From positions 186,001-250,000 of the forward strand of contig NW_013171824.1 in assembly GCF_000151665.1 (NCBI RefSeq): DNA of 64,000 nt. The letters run 5' to 3'. Within the stretch, counting starts at the first letter, position 1, and every line of letters begins with the position of its first letter. The notes beneath the pieces are model-generated. The model was not told where the DNA came from. It saw only the letters and a list, made by a program, of their open reading frames with translations, and ran no database searches. This DNA comes from Blastocystis hominis. Lineage: Eukaryota > Sar > Bigyra > Opalinata > Blastocystidae. The translations under genes were made by a program, and so were the position numbers. Below are positions 1-10,907 of the stretch, piece by piece.

Positions 1-344
1 GCGATTGCTGTCGTCGGACGCGAAGATCGCGCGGAGCGTGGTTTTGAGAGAAAAGCCGAAGATTGACCCGAAGCTGGAGGAGATGATCGATGACGAGACC
101 CTGCAGAAGCTGCTGGAGGAGCTGGGAATGGTGTCTTCGGTGTATCATAAGCCGGCGGAGGAGTTCATCACGCCGAAGGTCGGACCCGCGCCGATTGATG
201 AGATCGGGGATGATGGGAATGTGGATCTGGATGAGGAGAGCGAGGAGGAGTATGAGGACGAGGACGGGGACGAGGATATTTTTGAGGAGGAAGAAGAGGA
301 GGAACAGCCGAAGGAGGAGGAGAATGAAGTTAATTTCTTGTTCT
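1..344 (+). CDS. Beta-adaptin (AP-1/AP-2 beta subunit), C-terminal part, cut by the window start
   Basis: Large beta subunit of a clathrin adaptor complex, which links cargo and clathrin at Golgi or plasma membrane. The visible part matches the end of the adaptin trunk: a RLLSSDAK-like start, VVLREKPKI, and SVYHKP, which corresponds to the ASVYHKPP signature of beta-adaptins. After the trunk there is only a very acidic hinge of about 50 residues and no appendage (ear) domain, so the protein is shorter than animal beta-adaptins. No genomic stop codon follows directly. The codon after Phe begins with T at 344, four bases (GGAG) follow, then TGTTTGTT at 349-356. The stop is therefore predicted to be TAA made by polyadenylation. 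Family call is firm; AP-1 versus AP-2 cannot be decided. Confidence 0.82.
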
Positions 345-348
345 GGAG

Positions 349-356
349 TGTTTGTT
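349..356 (+). terminator. TGTTTGTT polyadenylation octamer of the adaptin gene
   Basis: Exact octamer four bases after T344. It sets the 3' end and completes the stop codon. Confidence 0.8.
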
Positions 357-886
357 GGAAAAAGGATGGGTGAAGAGGAGTTGGGAGGGGTGGAGTGTGG
401 AAAATATTAGGAGATGGGAGGTGCATTTTATTGGGAGGGTTTCAAAGGGTATGGAATGGTTAACGGCAAAATACAGTAGTGTGTGGGTTTATTGGGATAT
501 GCACTATTCGGTAAAATTGAAAATTCACAGAATGAGAAAGGGAAGTAAACTGGCAAACAAAAATTCATTATCGTTTTTAAACTCACAACGTTGCAATCAT
601 GGGGCTTTTTTAGATTGAACAGATTTTTTATGTATTATGGTACAACGCACATCACAAATATACCATTTGGATAACGTACTCCTCATTTCCTTTTTCCTTC
701 CATTCCCTTCTTGTTATTCCAATATTTTTCAAATATCCATGACTCCTGACCATCTACACACACCTCACTCTTCTAATCCATTCACCTCACCTTCTCTCCA
801 CTTTCACCATTCCTCCCTTCGCTCCCAACTCTCCATTTTCAAACAAACAAGCCAACACATCAACCAATTCACACTACACAACTCCA
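357..886. other. Intergenic spacer between adaptin and derlin 3' ends
   Basis: About 530 bases between two convergent genes. Apart from a reverse-strand TGTTTGTT octamer at 842-849, which lies about 40 bases past the derlin stop, I see no gene. A T/C-rich stretch at 680-900 has no recognisable coding pattern. Confidence 0.6.
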
Positions 887-1777
887 TTACATATTCGTCC
901 CCAATTGGTATCCCTTTCCTTGCCATTTTCTTCTAAACGCGTAATCTTCCTCCTTTCTATGCAGCTTCGATTCTGGAATCGACAGCAATTTCCGTCTATC
1001 CATCATGCACAGCATCCCTCGCTTACAAGAAATGCGGCGTTGTAAACAGCTTCGAATTCATCGTCTTTTCGCATACCTGGCTGAAATAGTAGAAAATATG
1101 GCCTGTGCCGATGCCGATCAAAAGCTCGGTGATCGGCGAACCCACCAGCAGCGAGAATACAATCAGGACGAATGGAATATAAACGCCTTTGAAGGAAAAG
1201 CCCCAGAAGGAACGCGGCGTGTTCGGGTTTTGCTTGCTCCAAACATAAATAATGTAGTAAAGCAAAGGAATGCTGAGGAAATAGCGAGGAAGGATGATGC
1301 CAACCACCTAGAATCAAAACAAGGTGCATAAAAGTACAATATTCAAGACAACACCCCACAAAAGAGCAAAGATGAAGTCCGCAGTATCACCTGCTGCTCC
1401 TAATACTGATGGAAGGCAAATTTGAGTTACCTCGTGTGCAACTTAACGGATTTGTCTCAAAACTAGGGTAGAAACTCATTCTATGGGAAATGCACAAGGA
1501 TTGCTCTGTACATGATCATCATATTCATAAGGAAGCTCATCGAAGGGCCTCCAATATAAAAGAAGCTCGAGATCAGTCTCCACAGCTATTCTTCAGAAAC
1601 CCGATGCAAGACTACCTCAAATCGTTTGAATATTAACGCAGGGCTGAACACGAGGATAAAGGGGTCGACGAATCCCATCGAGCTTCCAAATCCCATCAGC
1701 AGCAGAATGACGATATACGTCCTTGAAAAGGGAGGGATTGAGTAAAACCAGTTCTTCAGACTGTTTTGCGCTTCCAT
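887..1777 (-). CDS. Derlin (Der1-like ER membrane protein)
   Basis: Multi-pass ER membrane protein of the Der1 family, which moves misfolded proteins out of the ER for degradation. The N-terminus has the typical NWFYSIPPFSR start. Later exons give FELWRLISSFFYIGGPS, then the conserved hydrophobic core with NTPRSFWGF and a final GKGYQLG tail like the W-G-x-G-x-x-LG end of derlins. Six exons: 1777-1616, 1585-1512, 1480-1431, 1399-1338, 1307-1027 and 995-887, separated by five GT-AG introns of 30 or 31 bases. The total is 738 bases, in frame, giving 245 residues, the usual family size. The stop is a genomic TAA. This gene gives the clearest picture of the intron class in this genome. Confidence 0.93.
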
Positions 1778-1995
1778 AGTAAATAAGGTGTGTCTTGTCA
1801 AAGAAGTGGGAGGTGGCTAACTTTTTGTCTTTGAAGAATTCATTATGCCTAAAGAATAGTATTCTGTTTTTAATGAATGGACTTATATTTGGAATTACAA
1901 AAATGCTAAAGCAAAAGTAATCATTTGATTATCATAATGAAAGATTTTAATTAATTCATTAAAACGGATCTTCTTCATTAAAAAACTAACTAATT

Positions 1996-2674
1996 ATGAA
2001 CGATTACGACTGCTATTGGAATCTGGACTCTTACTCCTCTGATCCAAGTGACATGATTTCTTTAACTGACGATGATCTTTTTTTCCCTTTTATCTCCGAT
2101 GATCCCAGCCATTTCTGCTTTATTCCTTTTTGCCAGGAGGATGAATCCCTACCGCCTCTCCACCTGCCTTCGAGGCTGGACGGTCGTTGGATGTGTGAAA
2201 CGGAGTCAATGACCTCTGTACCACACGATCATTCTGCTAGTTGTTCTGATAGCCCTTCTACTATAACCTTAGAGGCGTCCTATCCGAGTGATACCGAGAA
2301 TGTCTCTTCTTCTGTTAGTTGTGTTCCTCGTCAAGAGGAAAAGCGTTGCGCTAAAAGAAATTCTTCAGTCCGCAGGTTGTTGCAGCCTAAGAAGTCGATT
2401 TTGCCCCAAGAGAAGAAAAAAACGAGGAAGCCCAACGTGCCAAGGCATATTCGAGATCACATTGGCTACTTGGCAATGGAGCTCCGGGCTCAAAACCATG
2501 GCATTTCTATGAAGTCGATAGCGAAGAAGGTGGATCGGCGACTGAAAATCGATTTTCCGTAGGATTTGGGTGGTTCTTGTTGATTGTAGCGAGTGGCATG
2601 GAAAAATCAATGTCCTCCAGCTCATTTATAATAAGAAGCAAAATAAATGGGACAAGTTTCTGCCAAAGAAGTGA
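1996..2674 (+). CDS. Hypothetical protein, acidic N-terminus and basic C-terminal region
   Basis: I do not recognise this 215-residue protein. The first ~110 residues are rich in D, S and aromatic residues; residues ~110-150 are basic (RRLLQPKKS, EKKKTRKP), followed by a helical-looking region (HIGYLAMELRAQ, SMKSIAKKVDRRL) that could bind DNA or protein. One 31-base intron at 2559-2589 joins it to a short second exon ending KWDKFLPKK. The total is 648 bases, in frame. The genomic stop is TGA at 2672-2674, but T2672 sits exactly four bases (GACT) before the octamer at 2677-2684, so the mRNA may instead carry TAA made by polyadenylation. The D/S-rich acidic head with a basic tail would suit a transcription regulator; that is only a guess. 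Confidence 0.72.
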
Positions 2675-2676
2675 CT

Positions 2677-2684
2677 TGTTTGTT
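2677..2684 (+). terminator. TGTTTGTT polyadenylation octamer
   Basis: Ends the 1996-2674 gene, with T plus four bases of spacing. Confidence 0.75.
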
Positions 2685-2890
2685 ATAACACCTTAACAGG
2701 ATGGTGGATTTGAAAGTCACTGAAGGAGAAACAATGAATGATTGTGAAGGATACTATGCAGATATTTGAATTGGTGGGTGTATATAAGGGAGATAGAAGA
2801 ATCATGTGAACGACAATTCGAAGAGATAGCCATGGGTAAAACAGATTTGACAGTTTAAAAATCGATTCTTAATCGAGCCACACAATGAAT

Positions 2891-2898
2891 TGTTTGTT
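2891..2898 (+). terminator. Second, orphan TGTTTGTT octamer
   Basis: A second perfect octamer 214 bases downstream, again with a T (2886) four bases before it. No convincing reading frame lies between 2685 and 2886. It could mark a longer form of the preceding transcript or a short non-coding transcript. Confidence 0.5.
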
Positions 2899-3041
2899 TC
2901 CCTAAGCATTCAGTTTTATTGTTGCCCACATACTCAATTCTACTCCACTACAAACACATTCAATTCTATTCCCACTCACACACACACACGAGACACACCA
3001 CACATCCAAAGCGAACTCCTCTTTCAAACAAACACACATTC

Positions 3042-4722
3042 TCACATAAACTTCATCTGCCTAGATAGCTGATTCCACTTGGCCGTCAGCTTCGTGAACA
3101 TCTGCAAAATCACCTTGCTATTGATCGACAAGTGCTGATCGCTCAGCTGATACGTCGTGACCTTCTTCGTAGCGAACTGGTTCTGACTTCGCTCCATATT
3201 CTTCTTCAGCAACCGCTGCATCGTCACAAACCCCACACTCTTCTCATCCACATCATTATCTAGTCGTCTCTTCCTCCCTTTCCATCCCTACTCTCCACAT
3301 TAATCTCCATCAAATGCGTGCAGAATCCTTCCTCCAGCAACACGCACAGCTGCAAAAGCCCCAATTCCGTTATGTGGTTATCTGCATTCTCAGCTCTCAT
3401 TCTCATTCCAACTCTTCAAATTCAGCGAAATCAAATGGTTGTAGCCGCCCTTCCGAACCACCCGACAAAACGTCGCAATGTCCAAATCGTCCAGATTGTT
3501 GCCCTCCAAACTCAGCGACTTCAACTTCCGGAACTTCAACTTATGCGTGGAACAGTATTTCAGAAGCGTGCGAAGCGATTTCCCCTTGACTTCGTTGTCT
3601 ACACGATCAAAACGCCGCCATTCTCCCACAGCTGTAATCCAGATCCGTCAAATTGTTGTGGATCGAATGCTTCATAAACCGGTCGAACAAAAGCACGCCG
3701 TACAATCCGCGGTGCTCCCCTGTGACAAAAAAACCCGCTATTTTTCGTACATTTGATCGTGTTCTCCTTCCAATTGAACAAATGAACAAAGTACGGAATC
3801 TGATTCAGCTCCAAATAATCGCGGTTATCTCGGTGCTTAAACAACTCTACCTCACATCCCCGCGGGAATCACCCACCAAACGCCTTGGGCGACAACCCAT
3901 CCCCGAAATACACGCAAATAACCGGGATAAACGGCAAAATGGTTTCCGAAGTGGACCGATAAATGCTCTTGTAGCCCTCCGTCGTCTGCGAAACGATCGG
4001 TTTATTGCTGACCACTGTACTCGTGCCTATGCGAGAATTAAAAAAAAACCGCGGGAATTGCGAACCTGACTTGCTGCGCGAGATCTCGATGGGCTTTTTC
4101 TCGGTGGCGGACTCGACGACGGCCATGTCTGCTTTCGAATTGAAAGGATTGGCGGCCTGGCTGCTGGAATTCTCGGAGGGAGCGTTCAGCACGGGCGTGA
4201 TGGCGATGTAGGCGGACGAGGCGGGAGGAGGCAGGGGCGCAGGGTCGAGAACGAAGTCGAGGGCTATGGGGAAAAGGGGAAACGGGGAAGTACCTCCGGG
4301 GAAGTTTAGAATAAGCTCGAATTGGTGATGACGAACATGACAGTTGGAGATGAGCTGCCATTTGCCGTTTTTGTTTTGAAGTACGCCGTAGCAGTGGTCC
4401 ATGGTGTAGTAGCCAACGGTTATCAGACCATTCACGATGAGGATGAGAACAAAATAGAAACCCAGCTTTTTCCAGAAACCACTACAGTCCCAGCAATGCA
4501 AAAAACGTACGGAGAACCCCAACGAGGCAGGAAGGAAAAGATGTTTCCCAGGGGACCGCGCGGAGCTTCACTTGCTTTCGCTCCTGCTTCGGTCGCAAAT
4601 CCTCGAATTTGAGTAAAGAACGGGTTTGAGGACATTTGTCTACTACACACGCGAATCCTATTTGGATTCGCTAGAACGGTTTTAGAAAGCGATGGATTTG
4701 GATCCATCGCTCCACTGGCCAT
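3042..4722 (-). CDS. Single-pass membrane protein with C-terminal leucine-rich repeats and a possible organelle presequence
   Basis: Nine exons (introns 4482-4510, 4264-4293, 4027-4065, 3847-3876, 3720-3750, 3599-3629, 3382-3412, 3260-3291) sum to 1428 bases in one frame, 475 residues. Near the N-terminus, FFTQIRGFATEA looks like a mitochondrial presequence with an R-x-F/A cleavage site. It is followed by one transmembrane segment (FYFVLILIVNGLITVGYYT) and a proline/serine linker. The C-terminal half has ribonuclease-inhibitor-like LRRs: LKSLSLEGNNLDDLDI, then HLISLNLKNNHITELGL. The start may instead be ATG at 4635, which would put the presequence at the very N-terminus. Two introns carry the CCGCGG word. 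Function unknown; a tethered adaptor on the organelle or ER is plausible. Confidence 0.78.
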
Positions 4723-4981
4723 TCCTCGTCGAAACCTACCAAGTGCGCGCTGAATCTTTGTAGAATAGGTTCTCGCCTGTCGCACCGGCTATGTTTCACA
4801 CAAGAATTAAAAACAAACAAGAAGCAGCTGATTGGTTGTACATTGTCCGTAAACAGTGCCTATGGATCTGAGTCCTTTCTGGAACACATGAAAGGACACT
4901 GACATGACAAAATCTGTGTATAAAAAACAACAAGAACCAGAGTATAGTATTACTTCCTGCATTTCACTCAAACTCTACTAC

Positions 4982-5249
4982 TCACTTTCCTTTCTTCTTG
5001 GCAGGGACCTCACCCTTAGCTTCGGCCTCTTCTCGAGCCTTCTTCGCAGCGATTTTGGCGGCGAGACGAGCTGCATCGCTTCAATTCAGAACCCCTTCGT
5101 AAACTCACTTTTCGTTACGGGCAATCGGGTTTCCCTCCTTTCTCTCGCCGGTTCCCTTCTTAGAATGGCGGGCTTCAGCACGCATACGATCTACTTCTCG
5201 CTGGTTACCACCTAGAATAAAGGGAAAGAGTAGAGAGAATACGAGTCAT
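4982..5249 (-). CDS. SERF/4F5-like small basic protein
   Basis: Small, highly charged protein of the SERF (4F5) family, conserved in eukaryotes and associated with RNA binding and with speeding amyloid formation. The signature MTRGNQRE opens the protein, split after the seventh base by a 31-base intron (5212-5242). A second 30-base intron lies at 5079-5108. Exons of 7, 103 and 97 bases give 68 residues, rich in A, K and E, ending PAKKKGK. A GTGAG donor overlaps the stop, so a last intron adding one more Lys before TAA is also possible. A reverse-strand octamer at 4812-4819 lies ~160 bases downstream. Confidence 0.85.
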
Positions 5250-5799
5250 CCTTTACACCTTCAATAGATGCCAAAACAGTAATTTTGCTTATTCCATCAA
5301 TTTCCAAAAATCGGGGGTAATTCGAATTCTACTGACTTTCTAGATCAACGGATAACAGGATTATTCGTCTCTACAATTCGTATGCAAACCAGGGGGTAGA
5401 AATAAGGTATTCCATGCTAATCCTTTGGAATTGTGGTTAGGGTGTGAAGTATTAGGTAAGATGTGCATTTCCTTTTTTGGGTGGATTGCATTGAGTTCAG
5501 GTTGAATGCATTTTACAAAAGGAAATGAAAAGAAGGGTAGTGTATGAATGGAAATGGTTTTTGGTTTGATAACCGTTATTAAATGGCTATATTGGTTGAC
5601 AGATGGACTCTTTTTTGATTAGCAGTAGGTAACAAGTGTAGTGAGGAGAGCTTAATGTTTTGAAAATCCTCTGGGGAGTGATGCCACAATTCGATTTATT
5701 TTTCCACTTATCACTTCAAATAGAACTGAAGGGTTAATCGAAGCAATCAAACTGCCTTATCCCCAATACTCAAAACCCTCTCAAACACTCATTTCAGTA
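5250..5799. other. Intergenic spacer
   Basis: About 550 bases between the SERF start and the GluRS end. No ORF with a coding pattern, no RNA gene and no notable repeat seen. It probably holds the SERF promoter. Confidence 0.55.
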
Positions 5800-5807
5800 A
5801 ACAAACA
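5800..5807 (-). terminator. TGTTTGTT octamer ending the GluRS gene
   Basis: Lies four bases after the last coding T (5812). Best-supported case of a stop made by polyadenylation in this window. Confidence 0.9.
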
Positions 5808-5811
5808 ACAC

Positions 5812-7521
5812 AGCTAAACCAATTATAAATCGCTTCAACCCGCTCAACAGTCCTTGGCTTTCCCATCAACTCCATCATTTCGCCCAGACCCTACACATCG
5901 CAGCCACGCTCCAATTCCCTACAAACCCACTCTTGTTCCCAGTCAATCCCAATCGCAGCACACTCATCAACTTCTTTCGATGCTCATTATACTTCTCCGT
6001 AGCCGTTTTCTATCATTCATTCATTCATTCATCACTTGGCTACCAAAACGTTTTCAATTTCCTGGTGAGCGAAGGAATCGTCCAACGCCTTCACTCCCTC
6101 CAACACGCTCAAGAAAAACTTCGCTACATTCCATCCAATAACCGCGATTACGCGCCTCCTCGACGGACCGAATCTCCTGAAACGCGGGGAACGACGCGAA
6201 GTCGGGGACAGGCGAATAAAGCTGGGTGAGAAAGTTGTTAACATCCTTTAACACTTGAATTCGCGGCTATAAGGTGAAACGTGGAAACCGAGTTCGCACC
6301 CCCGCGAATTCGAAGAACTTTTTCCACGGGAATTCGTTTGGAAGGATGGAGGAATCGATGAAAGGGAGAGTGAATTGAATGAGTTGATCGGGGTTTGTGT
6401 GTAAAGTGTGTTGGATGTGAAGCTGATTGAAGTGGCGAAGGAGTTTCGGATTGACGCACGTGGGCGCAGCGCTGAGTTTGGCGAGCGAAAACTACGAGAA
6501 AAAGCGAGAGAGCGGAAGCGATACATCGCGAATCATCTCATTCAAGTCGTAAAACACCCCGTTCGCCTGCTGGGTTTCGTCGTTTCCACGTTTCAACCCC
6601 AGATAATAGATGTAATTCAGCAGCGCGCTCGGCAAAACTCCCTCCTTCAGCATCGCCTGTGCATCAAATCCGCCTTGGCGTTTCGAAATCTTGGATTTCT
6701 GCTCGGAGAGCAAGAGCGGGAGATGAATGAAGTCGGGCGGGTTCCAGCCGAACGCCGAGTAAAGCTGCAAGTGTTTCGGGACGGAGCTGATCCACTCTTC
6801 CCCGCGGATAACCAGCGAAATCTGCATGAAATGATCGTCCACGACGGAGGCCAAGTGATAGGTCGGGTAGCCGTCGCTTTTGAGGAGGACGGCGTCTTCG
6901 AGGTGGTCGCCGGGAATGGAGAGATCCCCGCGGAGAAGGTCGTGGAAGGAGAAGCGAGTGGGGGACATGCGAAGACGAATGACGTGGGGATCGTTGTGAT
7001 GGAGGCGTTGGCTGATTTCGGAGGCGGAGAGATGGAGGCATGGACAAGAAGAAGAAGAAGAAGAAGAATGCGGAGAATTGGTTTTGCGAGAATGCGGAGA
7101 ACAGAAACAGTAATAGGCTGAACCATTCTAGAGGGATCATCATTAGCATGTACTAGTAGTACAGATACAAGGGATTCGGCATACTTTTTGTAAATATCGA
7201 GTCGAGAAGACTGAACATACGGTCCAAATGGACCACCTTGCTCCGGACCTAAATGACATGCAAAATTCTATATCTACCCTCGTCAGGAGTCAAGCCAAAA
7301 TCACAAAGAGTTCGAATTATGTTGTCGGCAGAACCCTTCACCAATCGAGAGCGATCCGTATCTTCAATGCGAAGAATAAACTTTCCATTTTCCTTTTTGG
7401 CAATTAGATAATTAATCAGTGCCATTCTCAACCCACCCAAGTGCATGAAGCCCGTAGGTGAGGGAGCGAATCGTACGCGGGTTGTTGAAGCGAATCTCAC
7501 AAAAGAAAATGGAAACGGCAT
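5812..7521 (-). CDS. Glutamyl-tRNA synthetase, organellar (bacterial) type
   Basis: Charges tRNA-Glu. Class I signature: APSPTG at residues 19-24 and MHLGG (HIGH box) at 26-30, then [20 protein letters not shown] and KISKRQG (KMSKS box). The N-terminus (FSFVRFAST) looks like a cleavable organelle presequence, so it probably works in the mitochondrion-related organelle. Eight exons with introns 7249-7277, 7128-7162, 6492-6524, 6267-6299, 6124-6151, 6010-6043 and 5891-5922 sum to 1486 bases, one more than a multiple of three. That leaves a lone T (5812) after the final Ser. The four bases GTGT and TGTTTGTT follow, so TAA is completed by the poly(A) tail; the protein is 495 residues. The C-terminal anticodon-binding part ([19 protein letters not shown]) is intact. 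Confidence 0.95.
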
Positions 7522-7556
7522 GGAAGCAGTGATTGTTAAACAAACAATAACTATTC

Positions 7557-8111
7557 TTATAATTCAACCTCTTCCTGTTTTTCAGAATTTATTTGGCTTG
7601 AATGCTCCTCTTTCAATAGTTTTAAAAAATCCTTCATTCGTCCAATCAGATGGTCGGCACCACGGTAGAAATAGCGATATTGAAAATTAAGCGGATTTGA
7701 GACGAACTGGAAATCAATGGTATTGTTTGGGTACACAAAGAAAACACGAGGGAAATAGTTGCCATCTATAGGTTAATAACGAAGCGAGCATGTACCAAAA
7801 GTAAAAAGTTCACTATTCGGCTCGTTTCCATCACAACTGACCATCACAAAATGTTTAGATAGTTTAATCACCTTCTGGTTGTCCCTGACTTCTCTCGCCA
7901 AACGAAGACAAGAGGGGCAAGACTTTCTATGGAAAACCAGCATACCTGGCTTGTGGTTCACACGAATCGCTTCAATTCCGTCAGCATAGTTTTTCCAAGC
8001 AATGTTCTCACCAAACGCTCCTCCCAAACCCTGTTGAATAGTCACGTAGAATAAAAGACACAGCTAGAAATTACATCCATTCACAACTCTCACAAAGAAT
8101 AGGGCAATCAT
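7557..8111 (-). CDS. ER thioredoxin-like protein of the TXNDC12/AGR2 family
   Basis: Small luminal thioredoxin-fold protein. Exons 8111-8094, 8063-7796 and 7765-7557 sum to 495 bases (164 residues). Spliced together, the first exons give a signal peptide ([18 protein letters not shown]), followed by GAFGENIAW, which matches the start of the ERp18/AGR family domain. The redox site is CPSC (residues 55-58). [12 protein letters not shown] and [12 protein letters not shown] are family blocks. The tail ends EVEL, reminiscent of the EDEL ER-retention signal of TXNDC12. The stop is a genomic TAA; an octamer lies at 7539-7546. With derlin nearby it fits ER protein folding, though adjacency alone proves nothing here. 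Confidence 0.88.
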
Positions 8112-8152
8112 AAGAATAATAAATAAAGGAAGAATAAAAGAAGAATGAAAAA

Positions 8153-8225
8153 AGCCTCAAAGGAGGATCGAACTCCTGACCTTTCGCTTACTAAGCGAGT
8201 GCTCTACCGACTGAGCTATTGAGGC
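8153..8225 (-). tRNA. tRNA-Thr (anticodon AGU)
   Basis: Full cloverleaf on the minus strand: acceptor GCCTCAA/TTGAGGC, D arm GCTCAGTCGGTAGAGC, anticodon loop TTAGTAA (AGU), T arm AGGAG-TTCGATC-CTCCT. No intron. One mismatch at the top of the anticodon stem. A run of six T follows, as expected for RNA polymerase III termination. Confidence 0.95.
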
Positions 8226-8296
8226 GCCTGTTTCCATCCTTCAACGATCTTACATAAGAAGGAGTACCATTCAAAACCCAAATACAGTAAACAAAA

Positions 8297-10907
8297 ATGA
8301 ATCTGCAAACTCTGGAATATGATAGTGTGGAAGCCTCAGCAATTCGTTGTTTTTCGACTGCTTTTCCAGTGAATGCTGAGAAGGAAGGAAAGATACAAGA
8401 GGAATACGATTGCTATGCAGATTACTGTAGGAACTGCGGAGTGTAGTATTTTCCAAATCGTAATAATATAGAGATATGCTTAATTACTTGAAGACCGTTG
8501 AGGATAAATCTTTCCAATTGAGCGATTTGATCGACAGGAATGTAGCATTCTCTTCCTATGTTCACGAACTTGATTTACTGCGTGCAAGTAAAAGTGTTAC
8601 TTGTAAGGGATTAGAATATTGTACATTGTAGCTTCGGTTCAGGAGAAAGCGGGTGAAAGTGAACAGGTGAAAGAACATATTTCCGAAACTCTGTTCGTGT
8701 GATCGAATGTTTTAACAAATAGAAGCACAATTTCTTCCAGCGATGTGGCTTTAAATTCTATCCACCGAGATATCTCGCCCATCTCAACGCCGGTGGTCCG
8801 CGTCGAAGCCATCACGGACAGTGATGATGATTGGCAAACGGTCAAAGTTGTTTCAACGCCTCCGAGAGCAGTCGTCAGCAATCCCAGCACCAAAAAGAAT
8901 AAAGAAGATCGCAATCCCACACCCCAATCCCACCAACCCCAACCCATTGAAACTCCCAAGAAGAAACCAATTCCCGCGGAAATGGAACCGTCCAATCCGA
9001 ACGAAGATTGGGATTGGTCCGATTCCGACGAACGATTCGCTCTGCGTCCTGCCAATTCACAGCACAAAGCTCCCGCCAATTCCAAACTCCCGCCCAAACC
9101 GAAGAATGAAACGGTCGTATCCCCGGTTTCCCCGGTTTCCCCGATTTCTCCGATGGATTGGACATCGGACGAAGAAATGTTTCCCCCTCCCACACACAAT
9201 GGAACACAAATACACAATGAAACACAACTCCATGACAGACCGAATGGAACCGAATCGAAATCTTCGCTTCCACCCCCACCGCTTCCCTCCAACCCCAAAC
9301 CCAAACTTCAATCCAAACCTTCGCAATCCAAACCCAAACTTCAATCAAAGCCAAAGCCTTCGCTTCCCTCCAACCCAAAGCCTTCGCTTTATTCGCCGTC
9401 GCCCGTCGGCGAGGCTTCCGACCCCGACGACTTCGACTGGGACGATTTCTTTAACCAGCCCGACGGAAATTCCGAGGAGAAATCGGAGGCAAATTCCGAG
9501 GAATTCTTTGATGAAACGCCCGTAGAGGCGGTTTCGTCGGAGCTTGAAGAGGAAACGGCTGGAAAGTCCCCCGCGATTCTGAAGGACGACTGGGAGGAAG
9601 TGCAGCCAGCGAAGCGATTGGCGGAGAAGAAAACGAAGAAGGCAGCCAATCCGACGAACACGACGCCAAAGAAAAAGAAAAAAGTGGAAATCGAGGATCC
9701 GTGGAAGGACGATAGCGATGAAACGCCCGCAAAGAGGGCTTCGATGGCGAATTCGACGAAGAATTCGACGCGAAGACAGTCGATGAATGAACGAATGAAT
9801 GGACGAAATCGAAATGAATCCAAATTGAATCATTCCATCATTTCACCATCACCATCATCATCACCATCATTACCCAAAATAACCGCGAAATCATCCAATC
9901 GAAAGTCTCAAATCCACAAAGACGAAGATGATTGGGCGAATGATAGCGATGAAACGCCTTTTGGTGCGCCAATGGATTCATCGAAATCCATGAATCGATT
10001 GAATCGTCAGCCCAAAGAGAACGAAGACGAAGATGATTGGGCGAATGACAGCGATGATTCTTATCTGCCTGTGGAGGCTCCGGTTTCGAATTCATTCAAA
10101 CCGTCGACGCGAAGGCAGTCAATGAATGAATCGGTGAATGCGAAATTGACTGGAAGATATCATAGCGATGCTGTGAGTGCGAAACCCGCAGCAAAATCAT
10201 CCAATCGAAAACCCAATGAAGATGATTGGGCGAACGATAGTGAGGGAGATGAAACGCCCGCAAAGAGGGCTTCGATGGCGAATTCGACGCGAAGACAGTC
10301 GATGAATGAACGAATGAATGAACGAAATCGAAATGAATCCAAATTGAATCATTCGCCTTCTGCTTCATCCAAGAAATCGAATCGAAAACCCAATGAAGAT
10401 GATTGGGCGAATGATAGCGATGAAACGCCCATTTCAACTCCGGTGGTTTCATCGAAATCTATGAAATCTTCAAATCGAAAACCAACAAACGATGATTGGG
10501 GGGATCATGAAAGCGATGATGCTTCGCTTCCCTTGGAAGCCCCGCCTTCGAAGCTTGCCACTCGCTCTACACGACGGCAATCGATGAATCAACGAATCAA
10601 TCCGAATCGAAACGTGAAGCCTTCTTCTTCTTCTTCTTCTTCTTCTTCTTCCTCTCAATCCACACACTTTGCTCGCAAACCTGAAGTTACCGAATGGTTG
10701 GAGAGCGACGAAATGCCCATCGAAACGATGCACACACCTCCGCATCGTTCGTCCAATGAACTCGATTACTTCACTTCGCCTACTCGCTCTGAGCGATCCT
10801 CCCAAGCGGTTTCTCGTCGCGATCGTGTGAATCAAAGCCTCGCGTCGATTCCTGATTTCGATTTTCTCTCTCAATCCGAATGCAATCCTTTCTTCTTTTC
10901 ATTGTAA
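8297..10907 (+). CDS. Large acidic repeat protein with DDWxxDSDE motifs and an N-terminal helical region
   Basis: Five exons (introns 8369-8399, 8441-8471, 8603-8631, 8693-8722) sum to 2490 bases in frame, 829 residues. Residues ~30-120 are helical and probably coiled coil (DMLNYLKTVEDKS, SVQEKAGESEQVKEHI). The rest is low complexity, built around a repeated acidic tryptophan motif, DDWANDSDETP and variants (at least eight copies), separated by basic serine/asparagine linkers such as TRRQSMNER. One linker unit of ~110 bases is nearly identical at ~9715-9840 and ~10245-10360, a recent internal duplication. W-acidic repeats in a disordered chain suggest multiple docking sites for a partner. I do not recognise the family. 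Genomic TAA stop. Confidence 0.85.

Noticed and set aside
8639-9304. Minus-strand ORF over the acidic repeat gene
   Set aside because: Shadow of the plus-strand gene, with Gly/Ser-rich sequence from reversed Pro/Asp codons.
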